Source: Lutraria lutraria
Lineage: Eukaryota; Mollusca; Bivalvia; Venerida; Mactridae
Direction: 5' to 3'
DNA length: 64,000 nucleotides
Assembly (NCBI GenBank): GCA_964023205.1
Contig: OZ026843.1
Coordinates: 1,845,029 to 1,909,028 of the forward strand
The stretch's first letter is position 1, and each line of letters begins with the position of its first letter. The notes beneath the pieces are model-generated. The model made no database searches, had not been told where the DNA came from, and worked only from the letters and a program-made list of their open reading frames with translations. The position numbers and the translations under genes are program-made. This document shows, in pieces, positions 22,086 to 34,619 of the stretch.

Positions 22086-24871
22086 TTCATAATTTATTTT
22101 CACATACGTATTTAAAAATGGTGAAATCAGATGCATAATGCAAGCGAAATAAGAATAAGACCATAGATTACAAAAAATGATAACGTTTGCAAGGTTAGCC
22201 TTTCAAAAAGCTAGAAGGCTAATAACACTTGATGTCTCATGTCAGCAACAATCTGATTAAAGAAACAAATACAATTATAATTGTGAAAACGAACTTAATC
22301 CGACCTATAACTAATCAATTACAATGGGTCTGGTGTAATATCTCGATACATAATTTCTTGATAAACTGAGTGATTAAAACCATAAAATAATTTGCAGAAT
22401 TTTGATTTATCTGCATTGATGTAGTCTGAATTGTTTCTTCTGACACCACTCCTAAAAACTATTATGGCTAGAATAAAATTTAATGTTACGTCACAAATGA
22501 ATCTAAAGTTATTATCACTGTCAGAAATATATTTGTACATGTCTTTTAAAGATGGTATTGTTTTATTAACAGTTGTGTACGAAAGATATGTTGCTATAAT
22601 TTCATCAATAGTAGCTTTAAAAAATGTGAAGGATCATCCAGGATGTGTGATGATCAGTGCAGTTTTTACAACACAGTTGGGCACGGGGCGATTTGAAGCC
22701 AAGCATGATAGCCAGATCTTGCAGACAGACGTCCCACAATAAACGAAACCAGGCCTTCACAGCTGTCATTTCAAGATGACCGTGTCCAGGTATCAGAAGT
22801 ACGTCTTTCAAGTAATCATTTCTTTCTATCAGACGTCGCCCTAGCACGTACGGCAGTCCGTCGCAACTGACACAGGCCCATTTTCCTTCTGAGCCCACAC
22901 CATTCATATCCATAATGTGCTTTAATAAAAAGGAAAGTTATTGACAGGTAAGGAGATTGTTGTTTCTGGAAATATGTGCACTGTATGAATTGTGCAATTT
23001 TGATCTTATTATCTGCCCTTAAAATGACCTGAAATAAGCAAAAAATCCAAATTCAAGGGCATATAACTCAAAAACGAGATCGATGACCCCCATTTTTTTC
23101 GCTTAAAATGTTTCTGTTATCATATTCTACGATCATGCAAAGTTTAAAAAAAAGTCATAGATCGGTTTTAATTTTTTCTATATGTAGCGAACCGTAGCAA
23201 ACGTCTTTAAGTTTATTTCTAAATACATTAGTTTTATAAGACTTTTTAGTATCGTTTTAAATTCTTATTTAGTGAGTGTTATTTATACTGTTACCTTTAG
23301 AACCTTTGTTATAGACTCATATGAACATGGGTTTGTCATAGCTGGTTCACATACTGTGATATCTGGGGTTTCGCCGTGCATGCTCGGTACCCACTCATAA
23401 GGGTCGTCCTCTTTTGTTTTATGAATTGGTCCTAAATTACTTGTCATACATAAACATTTGATCATTCGTATGATGTTTAAATGCATCATTATATAGATAT
23501 GATCATTATACATGCGCACATTTAATTTAAATTGCGTCGATTAACTAATAATGATATACATAAATATGCTATAAACATTATATTTAAATTTTAATTGTTA
23601 TATTCAGTATCAGTTAAAAAACAACAAAATCAATGTATCAAACAACTACATATCATATAGTTAAGCATACCTTCTATTCTTTCATCTACAACATCTCTAA
23701 ATATTCCATTTACCACATGGGTCTCTCTTGAAGCCTTCTCCAGCAAATTAGCCAAATATTTATTTCGTACTTTATTGAAAAAATCTTCCCCGTCTTGCAA
23801 ATATGATTGAATGAGATCAATAGGCTCATTTTGGAGGTCATATAGCCAATTTTTTTCGACTCAATTAGGGTGTCAAATTGAAGGGCCGAGTCCGTGTGGG
23901 GGGTTATATTTATCAGCATGGTAATCACTGATGCTGTGTATTTATGTCCAAATGTCACTCTCCAATTCCTAGCTATTATCTGATTGTTGTCGAAAAACGT
24001 TATTATGTCACCATCGTTTATTACTGGTTTCATTTCTTTGGATACATTAGAAATCCATCTTTTGATGGTCTGGTAACTTCCACCAGCATTTTGTTTGTTG
24101 TTTATAGATGTTATAATTTTACTTCCACTGACGTAACATGACATGATATTATTGTAGAATGCCAAAGGAGCAATAAAATTCAAATGTCTAGCTTTATATA
24201 AATTATCAATAGCTCCAGCAATAAGCACTTCTTTTCTTTAATGCGACATTGACGTACACCCGGTCAGTGACCTTATAAAGCCTAACAAAATGGGTTTGGT
24301 GTTTTCAAGCCAATTGCTGACTGTTACATTGTCTATTTCTTTAATACTTTTATATAAATTAGTATTTTTCACAATTTCATTGTCTAAGACAAATTTTAAA
24401 CGATTCCCAATTGCTTCAACTAATTGTTGTAATTCACAACTTTCCAATTCTCCATTGTTTATCAGCGTTATCACTTCATCTACATGTGAAAACTTTCGTT
24501 TGTTGTTTAATAAATTTGCATTTATATGGTCTATACACATCTGACAAACAGCACTACCATGCCTTAGCAATAAATCTTCACTTTTCATATAATGAAGAAT
24601 ATCTGCTTTTATTTTTTTATTAGAAGTTTTATGCACAAAGCTTTGCTTTCCATTAGAAAATGTAGCGTGCTCCCGACAAGATCATGAACAAGGCATATTT
24701 TTTTATTATTAACTTTACCTGTCCTTGGCTGTGTGTTGTGTTGCACGAGCTGGATAGAAAGGAAGAAAGTGCTTCACAGAACGGAAGTGGAAGCACAATT
24801 TTTATATATTTTTTATTTAAATTTTGGGGTCCGACCATATTTTCATACATCAATATTTTTGGCGAGTATTT

Positions 24872-26632
24872 GGCTAATTTTGGTCTGCATCTAAATGCAT
24901 GCGCGCTGAGCGAGTAAAGGCTATGGAAAACTGAACTATCGATCAGTTCCACAATAATACAATTTTTAATATAATATCAACACAAGGATTTAGCCTCTGC
25001 AAAAAGCTACCCAGACTTTTCATCTACTGAAATTATTTATGATTACAATATATCTCCGGACCGCATATATATTATGTTTTTTATTCAATATTCTTGTACA
25101 ATTAATTATTTCGATTAAACCCTTTTTGAAAGTAATTGCCATGACCGCATTGTTATAAGTCATATATATATACATTGTATAAAACATTACTTATGCGAAT
25201 GAAAAGATTCCAATCTTAAGATTTGATTTCAAATACACTGTAGTTAAAGATTTAAATTCAAATTACCTTTCGTCGAGATTATAATAAATGTTGGTGTCAA
25301 ATAATTCCCATTTTACTCCATCCTGTTTCCATAATAAGACAACCGTTTACTAATTCAAAGACTTGTTGATATTATCTGTTTGGGCTGTTGCTGTATACTG
25401 ACATACCGATAATTTGTGGTTCATACAGCTTAAAGACATGGAATCAGGAATGCGATGCATGTGACTTATGGACCAGTAAGACCTCTGATTCCACAGTTGA
25501 GGTAATAACACAGATATGGTTATTGATAGACAAGCTTCTCTTTACATAATCAGTTACTTTATGCTAATGAAAACAATGAAAAGTTAGTCATATACTTATC
25601 AGTATAAATCAATAAAATTAAAATGTGGCTTTTTTTTGGAGGGGTGTTCATTTATATAGGGGCGTTTCAGTGTATTTAAACTGAATACATTTATCAAATA
25701 GATCCAAAGTTCCTTAGCAAACTTGTCATTGAAAGTTGCAGTATATAGAACATAGCAGTATGCTTTCGTATCGGCGTAAATGTACTTTGAAAGGTGACAC
25801 TACTGTTACTCAATCCTGCGTATCGCGGTTTGTCTGGTTCCATGAATTTCGTATAACGATAACGCAGCGTAGGGGCTGATATTACCTGGACATATTGGTT
25901 TTGCGTCGGTTGAATTTCTGGTGTTTTGGACATTTAAATATTTCGCATTTGTAAGTATTTTATTATTTGCAATCCTTACAAGGTGTTTTGGGCTTTTAAC
26001 ACATGCATTTGTAAATATTTTTCTCCTTTTGTTTGTAAATTCTATATACAATGTAAACATATTGTATACATGGCTATAAAGTGAGCCATTATATTTAGCA
26101 TCAATAATTTAAGTAATAAATATAGACATGATATATAATAATATATAAACCGAACAAAACAAAAGTAAAAACTTAATTACCGGTGTTGCATGATCTGTGT
26201 TGCTACATATCACAGGTACCACATGCCTGGGACGCACAGTTTCTCATCTCTAAACACGAATAAGTCATTGTTACACTGAATAATACAACACTGATTCGGA
26301 AATTCCACATATGACTCATTGTCACACACACTAATGATATATAACGGTAAATTTATCCAGACACTTCAAAAAAGTTATATAGACTCTCTTTATTAACAAC
26401 TAATGATTCGAATGTAAAAAAATATTTTTTGATGCATATACTGTTAAGATAATTTATTTAAACCGATAGTTTTACGAACCTTTTAGCAATAATTGGGAAA
26501 CAAAAAGAACATATGAAAGGAAATAACTGCAAAAATAAAATGAATTGCAGTCAATGACAATAAAAGATGATTGTCACACCAGCGATGACCGACTTTATAC
26601 TTAATGGAACCTTAATTATTAACAAATCCCCT
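24872..26632. other. Intergenic, no recognised gene
   Basis: AT-rich. Two overlapping minus-strand ORFs of 79 and 84 codons (25694-26060) have a slightly richer composition but no motif that I recognise. Confidence 0.4.
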
Positions 26633-29124
26633 CACTGGGGGCCAACGACGTATCACGAGAGGCGGTTCGCATCGAAAACATGTGTATGTTGTGCAACGAC
26701 AAACGACACATGTTATGTACACATAACGTGGTTGAAAAGCTAAGGACGACATTTCTCGTAGTTAGTGACATTGTATTTTGTTAGAATATCATATTCCAAG
26801 CACGAAACATGGTGAGTAGGAACGTTTAATACTACGAAACAGTTGTATGCAGTTAATTGAGTACCAATTACGTATGAATTAAGCTCAAAAGTTAGGGATG
26901 TTCGTAGACAGTCTTGTTTTGGTAGATTTTTCATTAAGATATTTTTCGTGAGTATCATTTCTTATACTTACTGGGTAAGGTTTACTTATTCAATCTTTTT
27001 GTCTTCATTAGAAATGTTCTGTAGGTGTAATAAGCACATATGAACGTTTTTTTTGCATACTACGGCTGTGTTTGTTTCTCACAGAGTGTGTGTATGGTGC
27101 TAAACGAAGGTCACTCTTCATGTGTACGTTGCTCACTGAAGTCAAAATCAATTTCAGGATACAGACCACGCGGTGTGTTTGTACTGCCGGTCACCATTTT
27201 CCAGCATTTTAGAAGCGCAATGACACTGCAAATTCCAGCATATAGAGCGTTACGTTCATGAGGGAAGCAGATGATAGAGGTACAACTAAATATCACAATG
27301 CAACTTAAAATGAAGGACCATTACGTTATCTACAACATCGACGACATGACAACGATCACGGAAACTGGAAAAATTAATACCTACAAATAATGTAATAAGT
27401 GACAGACCAATATGGAAATTTCTTAAAGTGAACACACCGACTAAGTCTGTCCACTGCCAATTGTTCCTGAAACAAGCGGAATCCGGGATGTACAGAAGTT
27501 TCTCAACCAGATGGTGCTGAACTGACGGAACAATTGGACACAACTATACTATGCTCAGACGCAGAGGACTTTGAAAAAGTAGATCTGACGTTACCGATGA
27601 AACAATAAAAGAGACCGTAGTACAATTACAAAAGTTTCTTCAATCCATCACATCTACTCTAATTATACCCCCATCACACTAGGGCAACGATTGCACTACA
27701 CCCACCGCGTCCTGACAGGACGTTAGCAAATGAATGCATTTTGTTATTGTACCACCTGACAAGCCATTTGGATGCTGAAATTGCCGTTTTCTAAAGAAGA
27801 AATAGAAGAAAAAGAAACATGAAGCAACTTAGATTATGTTGCGTTAGTGCATGACTATAAGCGGAAAGAAGACTTCTGTTTGGCCATCATGACCAGTTAA
27901 TATAAATGGACACATATGGTACAGTATACATACGGAGCTTGTGAATGCAATGAGGACGTTATTGGGACCTAGGGAGAGCGCAGTTCAGTCTGCATGGACG
28001 TAGTGAGCACATAATTTGGGCGTAGTATTAACGCAATAGACCTGGTGACATCGGGAAGCTGCACGTGTAATGAACTTACTGGCAACGTGATAGACGCAGT
28101 GAGAACCTGGCAAAGACGTTGTAAGGGCATAGTGCGAGCCTGAGTGCATCATTTCTTTTCGAGTTTGACCCCGTCCCTGCCACGCCCATCAAAAATTTCA
28201 GGACGTGATAGGAACTTTGCGAACGTGGTGCGGACGTGCTCTGGTGTGATTGGGGCATTATAACTGACCGTAGACGTCTTCAAGACTGGGTCACCTTTTT
28301 TTTAAATGGTGAATATTGGCGAATTCGGTGCAAATCACGCTTGGATTGACGAGCACGGTGCAACATTGCTATAGATACTAATGAATGGGGCAATGGTGTT
28401 AACGAATCGAAGAAATGCAATCAAACTTTTTAGATAACAACAGATTTCTAAATTGTTCAAACTCGTAAATTATATAAGTATGTGCCTAAATATATTATAA
28501 TGCAGTTATTAAATGATAAGACCATCTGAGAATTTTAACTGTTCTCTTTAGACCATCACACATAATTAAATAGATAACTGTCAACTGCAAAATATTAATT
28601 GATATACACATTTCACACGACATCACACACTCTGTTAGTAACATATACATCAAAAAGAGACTTCAGTTGACACCATACACACTTGTCTAGTGCGAGAGGC
28701 CTTGTTATATTAACGTGTATACATTCTATTGAATCTGATAAGCGGTGGGGAGATGCTAAGTTATGTTCACAGACATGATGCCTGTATCATGAGTGCTAAA
28801 TATTTTACAAATGGGTTTCATGTCACAATAATTTTGAGGAAAACTGTTTTTTACACAGAATAACGGACTAATCTGGCATAATGTGATGAATGACAACGCA
28901 ATCATTGTACAGAAAACGCATTTTACGACGGCAAATACAAACTTAATAAAAACAACTAAAAGACAATCCAAAAAACTAACATTTCGTCCCCCTGCAGGTC
29001 AATCATTTCAAAATGGCATGTGGAGGTCAGAAAACCAGAGACTGTTTACATAAAATTTCGTTGCATAACATACACATGTTTTCGATGCGAACCGCCTCTC
29101 GTGATACGTCGTTGGCCCCCAGTG
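26633..29124. mobile_element. 2.49-kb TIR element with CAC termini and CCCCT target duplication
   Basis: The 67-bp ends 26633-26699 and 29058-29124 are inverted copies with one mismatch, each starting CACTGGGGGCCAACGACG. CCCCT flanks both sides (26628-26632 and 29125-29129), a perfect 5-bp duplication. Near-identical ends and an intact duplication indicate a recent insertion. CAC termini plus a 5-bp duplication are features of the Transib/RAG-like group, but no transposase is visible; interior ORFs (72-85 codons) lack motifs. Best described as non-autonomous, superfamily unproven. Confidence 0.85.
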
Positions 29125-29129
29125 CCCCT

Positions 29130-31112
29130 AGCTAAGTGAAATTAATCGATGGTAAAACACTAAATTCTGAATTAAAGTGTTTTTTTTTTCTTTAAATAAA
29201 ATATAAACAAAACAATGTTTATATGACACCAACCTGTTTAATTTTATTACTAGTATAACTTGTAATAAATATTTATATGTACATTTGTATTTAAATTTGA
29301 TAAGGTATAAATAATTTTATAAAATACCAAGACGCACAATGCTTTGAATTCCACATTTTGCTCAAAAGACTGTCCCAAACAGAAATTCGGTTTGGGTACC
29401 AAACTGATGTGTATGTATATTGGACAGGAACTACAATTCTGTGTAGATATTGACCATTTACGTGGCACAAGGTGAGGCGGAAACGTAATTGGAAATCGTC
29501 GGAATTTACACTTGTATGTGCAAGTTTTGGTGTGAGAGCGGTGTCGTTAGAATAAAAAAAGATCTAATTGTGCATAGAAGCCAGATATTTTGACGCAAGT
29601 GCAATATTTGTTTGAAAAACCTAAAGATATGTTTTACTTTCGTTTAGAGCTTGTTATCTTCTTCTATTTATATGTATTGATAGCAAGAGCGACTGTGGTG
29701 GGTGGGGTAATTTTTTCTAAACAAGTGTCTGTGGTCAAAACTCAATTGTTAACTCAATATGCAAGTCATATGACTGCTGATCGCTTATTCGAAACCGTGT
29801 GTAATTATGCATTTGAGTGTATAACATAGAAAGCAATATGGCAACCAACTCTAATGCTCACACCGTTTGAACTTGTACTGCCTTGTGCGGACGCTAGCTA
29901 TGTCTGGACCCCTGGTTATATAACTTGATAACTGTCTTCAAGCACAATTCTTAATTTCTTTTTTAAGTGCAATAATTATTCATATAATCAAGTCAGTTAT
30001 TCCGTCAGAATAATGAATGATTTACATCAATTATTGTTTTATCAAATTGAATTTAGAAACATTTTAAGGCAAAATAGGAGACTTAATCTTGGAGAACTAA
30101 TTATAATATAACGTCAAACCATAATAGTAAGTAATCCAAGAACGAGTTGGAATTCCTGAAGCTGATATCCGAATGGACATTCCTAAATAGTATGTATTAA
30201 ATCAATAGAGATGCATAGTGCCTTTCTTTCGTAACTTTTTATATCATACTCTCTGATTTATAGGGACGTGTTTGGACCTTTGTTCACGACAAACTCTGGA
30301 GAGATTGTACTGTCTTATGATAGTGCATATTCATAATTATGCTGGTACTTAAATTAGGTATGTTACTATATGCATCCTCTTTTAATAAACCCAATCTGTA
30401 GTGGAACAGTGAAACACTGGGTCAACATATATGATAATTTAGATGAAGAAATATTTATGTAGATATATCTCAATTCGATGGATCGCATAGTTTTGTAACC
30501 AAAATGTTCAAGCGTGATTGTTTAGCAAGTTGTTCAGTTATATTTCATTTGTAGTCTTATGTGTTACATAGATGTATGTGTCTGAAAAATGTTCATATTT
30601 ACCCATAATATAACTGCATAGACTAGTTTACATAGCTTTTACTTGTTAATGCATGTTTATGGGATTTCAATGTGTGTGTATTTGTCTCACATACATATTT
30701 ATATACTAGTATCATGCTACAGGGACTATAGCCGCATAAATCTTAATTACATATAAATCCTGCAGACTTTTACAGTCCATTGTTTAGAGACACATACATA
30801 TTTACAAACATACGAACAAACATAAACAAAAAATAACATAAAATATACAAGGATTGGTACAATGATATATTCAAAAGATAATAGGTACATGTTTAAATAT
30901 CTAGTCTACTTAAAACGGACAGAAAATGTAAACGTATAAATTATATAACAGCAATAAATGAACATCGAATTTGTAATCAACGATATTAATCAATATATTC
31001 ATACACAAATTATTATACCATAATAAACATAACATGGAATATTACAATAAAGTTTATACTGTAATGAAATGTTATGTTGTTACAATACATCGCGTCATTC
31101 TCATGCTTAAAA
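29130..31112. other. Intergenic, no recognised gene
   Basis: AT-rich. A 79-codon ORF at 29590-29829 has a hydrophobic segment but nothing else to support it. No matched repeat found. Confidence 0.4.
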
Positions 31113-32344
31113 CAAGAGGGCCATGATGGCCCTATAAATGCTCACCAGGAGAAAAGGTCATTTGGAGATTAACATTGTTGAAGTTTTCTATACGAGTCCA
31201 AGTAAGATCAAGTGACCCATCTTGGCCGTTTTTTATCCCATGGCCATTATATGAACAGATTTAAAACAGGTCCATTAGATAAAGCTAGGTGCTCTAGGCC
31301 TTGTGGTTTCGAAGAAGATTTTTTTAAATTTTCCTATATAAAATAGAATAAACCCCAGGGCAGGGCTAATTTTGACCCCGGGGCCATAATTTGAACAAAC
31401 TTGGTAGAGGTCCGCAAGACAATGCCACATACAAAATATCTAAGCTCTAGGCCTTGCGGTTTCAGAGAAGAAGATTTTTTAAATTTTCCTATATAAGTAT
31501 ATATAAATCAAGTGACCCCCGGGGCGGGGCCAATTTTGACCCTAGGGCAATAATTTGAACAAACTTGGTAGAGGTCCACTGGACAATGCTATATACCAAA
31601 TATCTTAGCTCTAGGCCTTGCGGTTTCGGAGAAGAAGATTTTTAAAATGTTCCTATATAAAATAGAATAAACCCCAGGGCAGGGCTAATTTTGACCCCGG
31701 AGCCATAACTTGAACAAGCGTGGTAGAGGTTCACTAGACAATGCCATATACAAAATATCTAAGCTCTAGGCCTTGCGGTTTCGGAGATTTTTTAAATTTT
31801 CCTATTTAAGTCTATATAAATCAAGTGACCCCCGGGCCGGGCCAATTTTGACCGTAGGGCAATAATTTGAACATACTTGGTAGAGGTCCACTAGACTATG
31901 CTACACACCAAATATCAAAGCTCTAGGCATTGTAGTTTTTGACAAGAAGATTTTTTTAATTTCCTATATAAGTCTATGTAAAATCAAGTTACCCCCGGGG
32001 CGGAGCTAATTTTGACCCCAGGGTAATAATTTGAACAAACTTTGTAGAGTTCCATTAGACAATGCTACATACCAAATATCTCAGCTCTAGGCCCTGTGGT
32101 TTCGGACAAGAAGATTTTTTAAGTTTTTCTATTTGTTGCCATAGCAACCAGAGTTTTTAATGAAATTTATTTTTAACAATTTTGAAAGGGGACCACTCAA
32201 GGATCATTCCAGCAAAGTTTGGTTGCAATCGGCATAGCGGTGTAGGAGATGAGGGTTTTTTAAGTAAACATGGACGCCACGTAACGACGCACGATGGACG
32301 CAGGGCGATCACAAAAGCTCACCCTGAACACATTCTGGTGAGCT
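31113..32344 (-). mobile_element. HINE-like element copy 3, complete
   Basis: It opens with CAAGAGGGCCATGATGGCCC and GCTCACC. About six tandem units of 150-170 bp follow, with CTAGGCCTTGCGGTTTCGGA, GGGGCCAATTTTGACCC and TTGGTAGAGGTCCAC. It closes with an AAAGCTCACC...GGTGAGCT hairpin ending at 32344. It is 1.23 kb with no ORF. It defines both termini for this family. Confidence 0.8.
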
Positions 32345-32435
32345 AAAAAGTATAAAGTTCATAATAGCATTTTATGCTTATAGATCGCATTAATCATTGT
32401 GTTTATACTTTGAATTAATGAAGATAAATACATAG

Positions 32436-32741
32436 CTATATGAAACGCCTTGGTGGGCAAAGCCTCCTTACTGCTAAGTCCATTACTCGTGGCCCAAGTT
32501 TACCAACTATGAAGCTATGCAATATGCATATGAAAACATGTAATTTTGCTCTGTATTCTTCGAGTACTTCAGGTAGCAAGGAGATCCATGACGTCAGGCA
32601 ACTTTTCAATTTCACAAATATAACACTGAAAAATAGATGTAAAGAAAGATTTCTAATTATTCCATGTAATCCTAACAAAAATGATAATTCATTCACACAC
32701 GACTTAATCGTCAAATAACACTTTCTGGGATTCCCAGTCAT
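32436..32741. other. Open stretch of unknown meaning
   Basis: Both strands are open for about 90-100 codons (plus 32440-32718, minus 32436-32741). Neither translation shows a domain I recognise. Recorded only as an unexplained open region. Confidence 0.2.
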
Positions 32742-32744
32742 TGT

Positions 32745-33870
32745 AACAACGACATATACCTTAAATCTTAAGTATATAAATTTATATATTATTAAAGCAA
32801 CAACATGCTGATTCCAGTTCGTTGCAACAAAGGCATACCCTTTAAATCTTAAAGCCCCATTGGCTTTTTGCTGTAGAAAAATATATGCAAAAACATTTAA
32901 TTGCAGATATTATCCCAAGATAATTATTACCGACGAAGCAAGCCCTTTTTCGTCTGAAAACACTCATTTCACTGTGATTTTTGCTTTTGTAATCTTGAAA
33001 TATGTAGAGCGCGTGACGTCACTTTACTACGTGTGTATAGCATGACTGCGGGAAAACACAGGTGTTTTATAAATAGTATTTATTTCAATGATATTGAAAA
33101 AAATACGATAGTGGTTTCGGAGACATTTTTTCTTGTTATAAAGTATGCACGGGAGGAAAACACACCGGATTCCTCTGATATAGAACAAACAGAAACTATT
33201 AAGACCAATACATTTATAAGCTTATGGGACTTTGAATAATTTCATAAAACATGAAACAACAACATTCTGATCCCAGTTCGTTTTAACAACGGCATACGCC
33301 TTAAATTCTTAGTATATAAATTCGCATAAAGCAACAACATGCTGATTCCGGCTCGTTGCAACAACGTCATACGCCTTAGATCTTAAATAAATAAATTTGC
33401 ATAAAGCAAAAACATGCTGATTCCGGCTCGTTGCAACAACGCCATACGCCTTAGATCTTAAATAAATAAATTTGCATGAAGCAAAAACATGCTGATTCCG
33501 GCTCGTTGCAACAACGCCATACGCCTTAGATCTTAAATAAATAAATTTGCATAAAGCAACAACATGCTGATTCCAACTCGTTGCAACAATTGCATACGCC
33601 TTAAATTCTAAGTATATAAATTCACATATTATTGCAGCAACATCATGATAATTCCCGTTCGTTTTAAACAACGGCATACGCCTTAGATCTTAAGTACATA
33701 AATTTACATAGAGCAACAATATGCTTATTCCATGGAGCACGTTGCAACAACGTCATACGCCATAAATCTGAAATATAACAACGACATACGCCTTAGATCT
33801 TAAGTACATAAATTCACATAAAGCAACATGTTGATTCCAGCTCGTTGCAACGACATACGCCTTTAACTTA
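32745..33870. repeat. 75-bp minisatellite, interrupted by MITE1
   Basis: The unit contains ATGCTGATTCCGGCTCGTTG, CAACAACGCCATACGCCTTA, GATCTTAA and ATAAATTTGCATAAAGCAA. Starts at 33339, 33414, 33489 and 33564 are exactly 75 bp apart. Diverged units lie at both edges and continue on the left side of the MITE1 at 32849. Since 75 is 25 codons, a minus-strand ORF of 122 codons (33309-33677) appears by chance. Confidence 0.9.
32849..33235. mobile_element. MITE1 copy 3, inserted in the 75-bp array
   Basis: It runs from TTAAAGCCCCATTGGC to GCTTATGGGACTTTGAA. Array units are found on both sides, so insertion post-dates array formation. It carries GCGTGACGTCACTT near 33011. Confidence 0.9.
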
Positions 33871-34380
33871 GTTCATTATTGGATCTTAAAGTTATCATAA
33901 AGACAATATTTCATATATACCTGTATGTTATCAAAGCATGCCAAAAAAACTTGAAAATTACTTTAATCGATACAATAGTAAAATCACTATCATAATAATT
34001 GGATGCTTAATTATCATATTGCTGAATAATTTCCAAAATTATTGAATAAATTTCTTTGTCATATAAAATATATGTATTGGGTATGGTCAATAAATACTTT
34101 CAGTTTAATTCTTCAAATCAATGTATAATGTTGACACGTTAAACTTTAAATTTCCATAACTGAAAATGCCTACACCATTTTGCATGGAGTATCTTATCAG
34201 TAGGTAAACACATCCAATCGTGAACAAAATGTCTAAAAACTGCATACCAGGGGCCGTATTTATAAAGCTTCTTAATTTTCTTAAAATTAGACTTAAACAC
34301 CTGAAATCTGTTCATTTTGCTCTTAAATTTGAAAAATATCGTAAGTCCTATTTATAAACGATCTTAACCATATTTTTAAC
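33871..34380. other. Intergenic, no recognised feature
   Basis: AT-rich; nothing recognised. Confidence 0.4.
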
Positions 34381-34619
34381 TTAAAGTCCCGTAAGCTTAT
34401 AAATGTATTGGTCCTAATAGTTGTTGTTTGTTCTATAACAGAGGAATCCGGTGTGTTTTCCTCCCGTGCATACTTTATAGCAAGAAAAAATGTTTCCGAA
34501 ACCACTATCGTATTTTTTTCAATATCATTGAAATAAATACTATTTATAGAACACCTGTGTTTTCACACAGTCATGCTATGCATACGTAGTAAAATGGACG
34601 TCACGCGCTCCACATATTT

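Larger units (their letters stand above)
21360..24640 (-). pseudogene. Multi-exon transposon-type gene, broken, unnamed invertebrate family
   Basis: Four exon blocks on the minus strand. Exon A runs from about 24640 to 23671 and ends at donor GTATGC. Exon B is 23431-23295, 137 nt, between TTTAG and GTAACA. Exon C runs from 22919 (after TTAAAG) to about 22322. Exon D runs from about 21514 to 21363. Phases match: A ends in phase 1 and B restores Gly; B ends in phase 0 and C continues HIMDMNGVG. Conserved-looking blocks are CDGLPYVLGRRLIE, IPGHGHLEMTAVKAWFRLLW, DHHTSW, RRNNSDYINADKSKF and KLFYGFNHSVYQEI. I recall this layout from long uncharacterised proteins of cnidarians and molluscs thought to be transposon-borne; this is memory, not a search. 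Lesions: an in-frame TAA at 24238-24240, a frameshift in the T-run at 23860-23866, and a frameshift near 22627. The intact introns argue against retroposition. Confidence 0.65.
19474..24871. mobile_element. 5.4-kb TIR DNA element carrying two convergent genes
   Basis: Positions 19474-19607 (AAATACTCGCCAAAAATATT onward, ending near GTGCAACAC) recur as a close reverse complement at 24738-24871, about 134 bp per arm. Between them lie a minus-strand multi-exon gene (24640 to 21360) and plus-strand exon-like ORFs, the last with a PHD-like cysteine pattern (20840-21187). The minus gene starts about 100 bp inside the right arm. Convergent genes between matched inverted ends suggest an autonomous DNA transposon that has decayed. 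The target duplication is unclear: TA would fit if the terminus is CTCGCC. The superfamily is not identified. A small mariner-type MITE (21950-22085) is nested in it. Confidence 0.75.

Noticed and set aside
33309..33677. 122-codon minus-strand ORF
   Set aside because: Falls in the 75-bp minisatellite; openness follows from a unit divisible by three.
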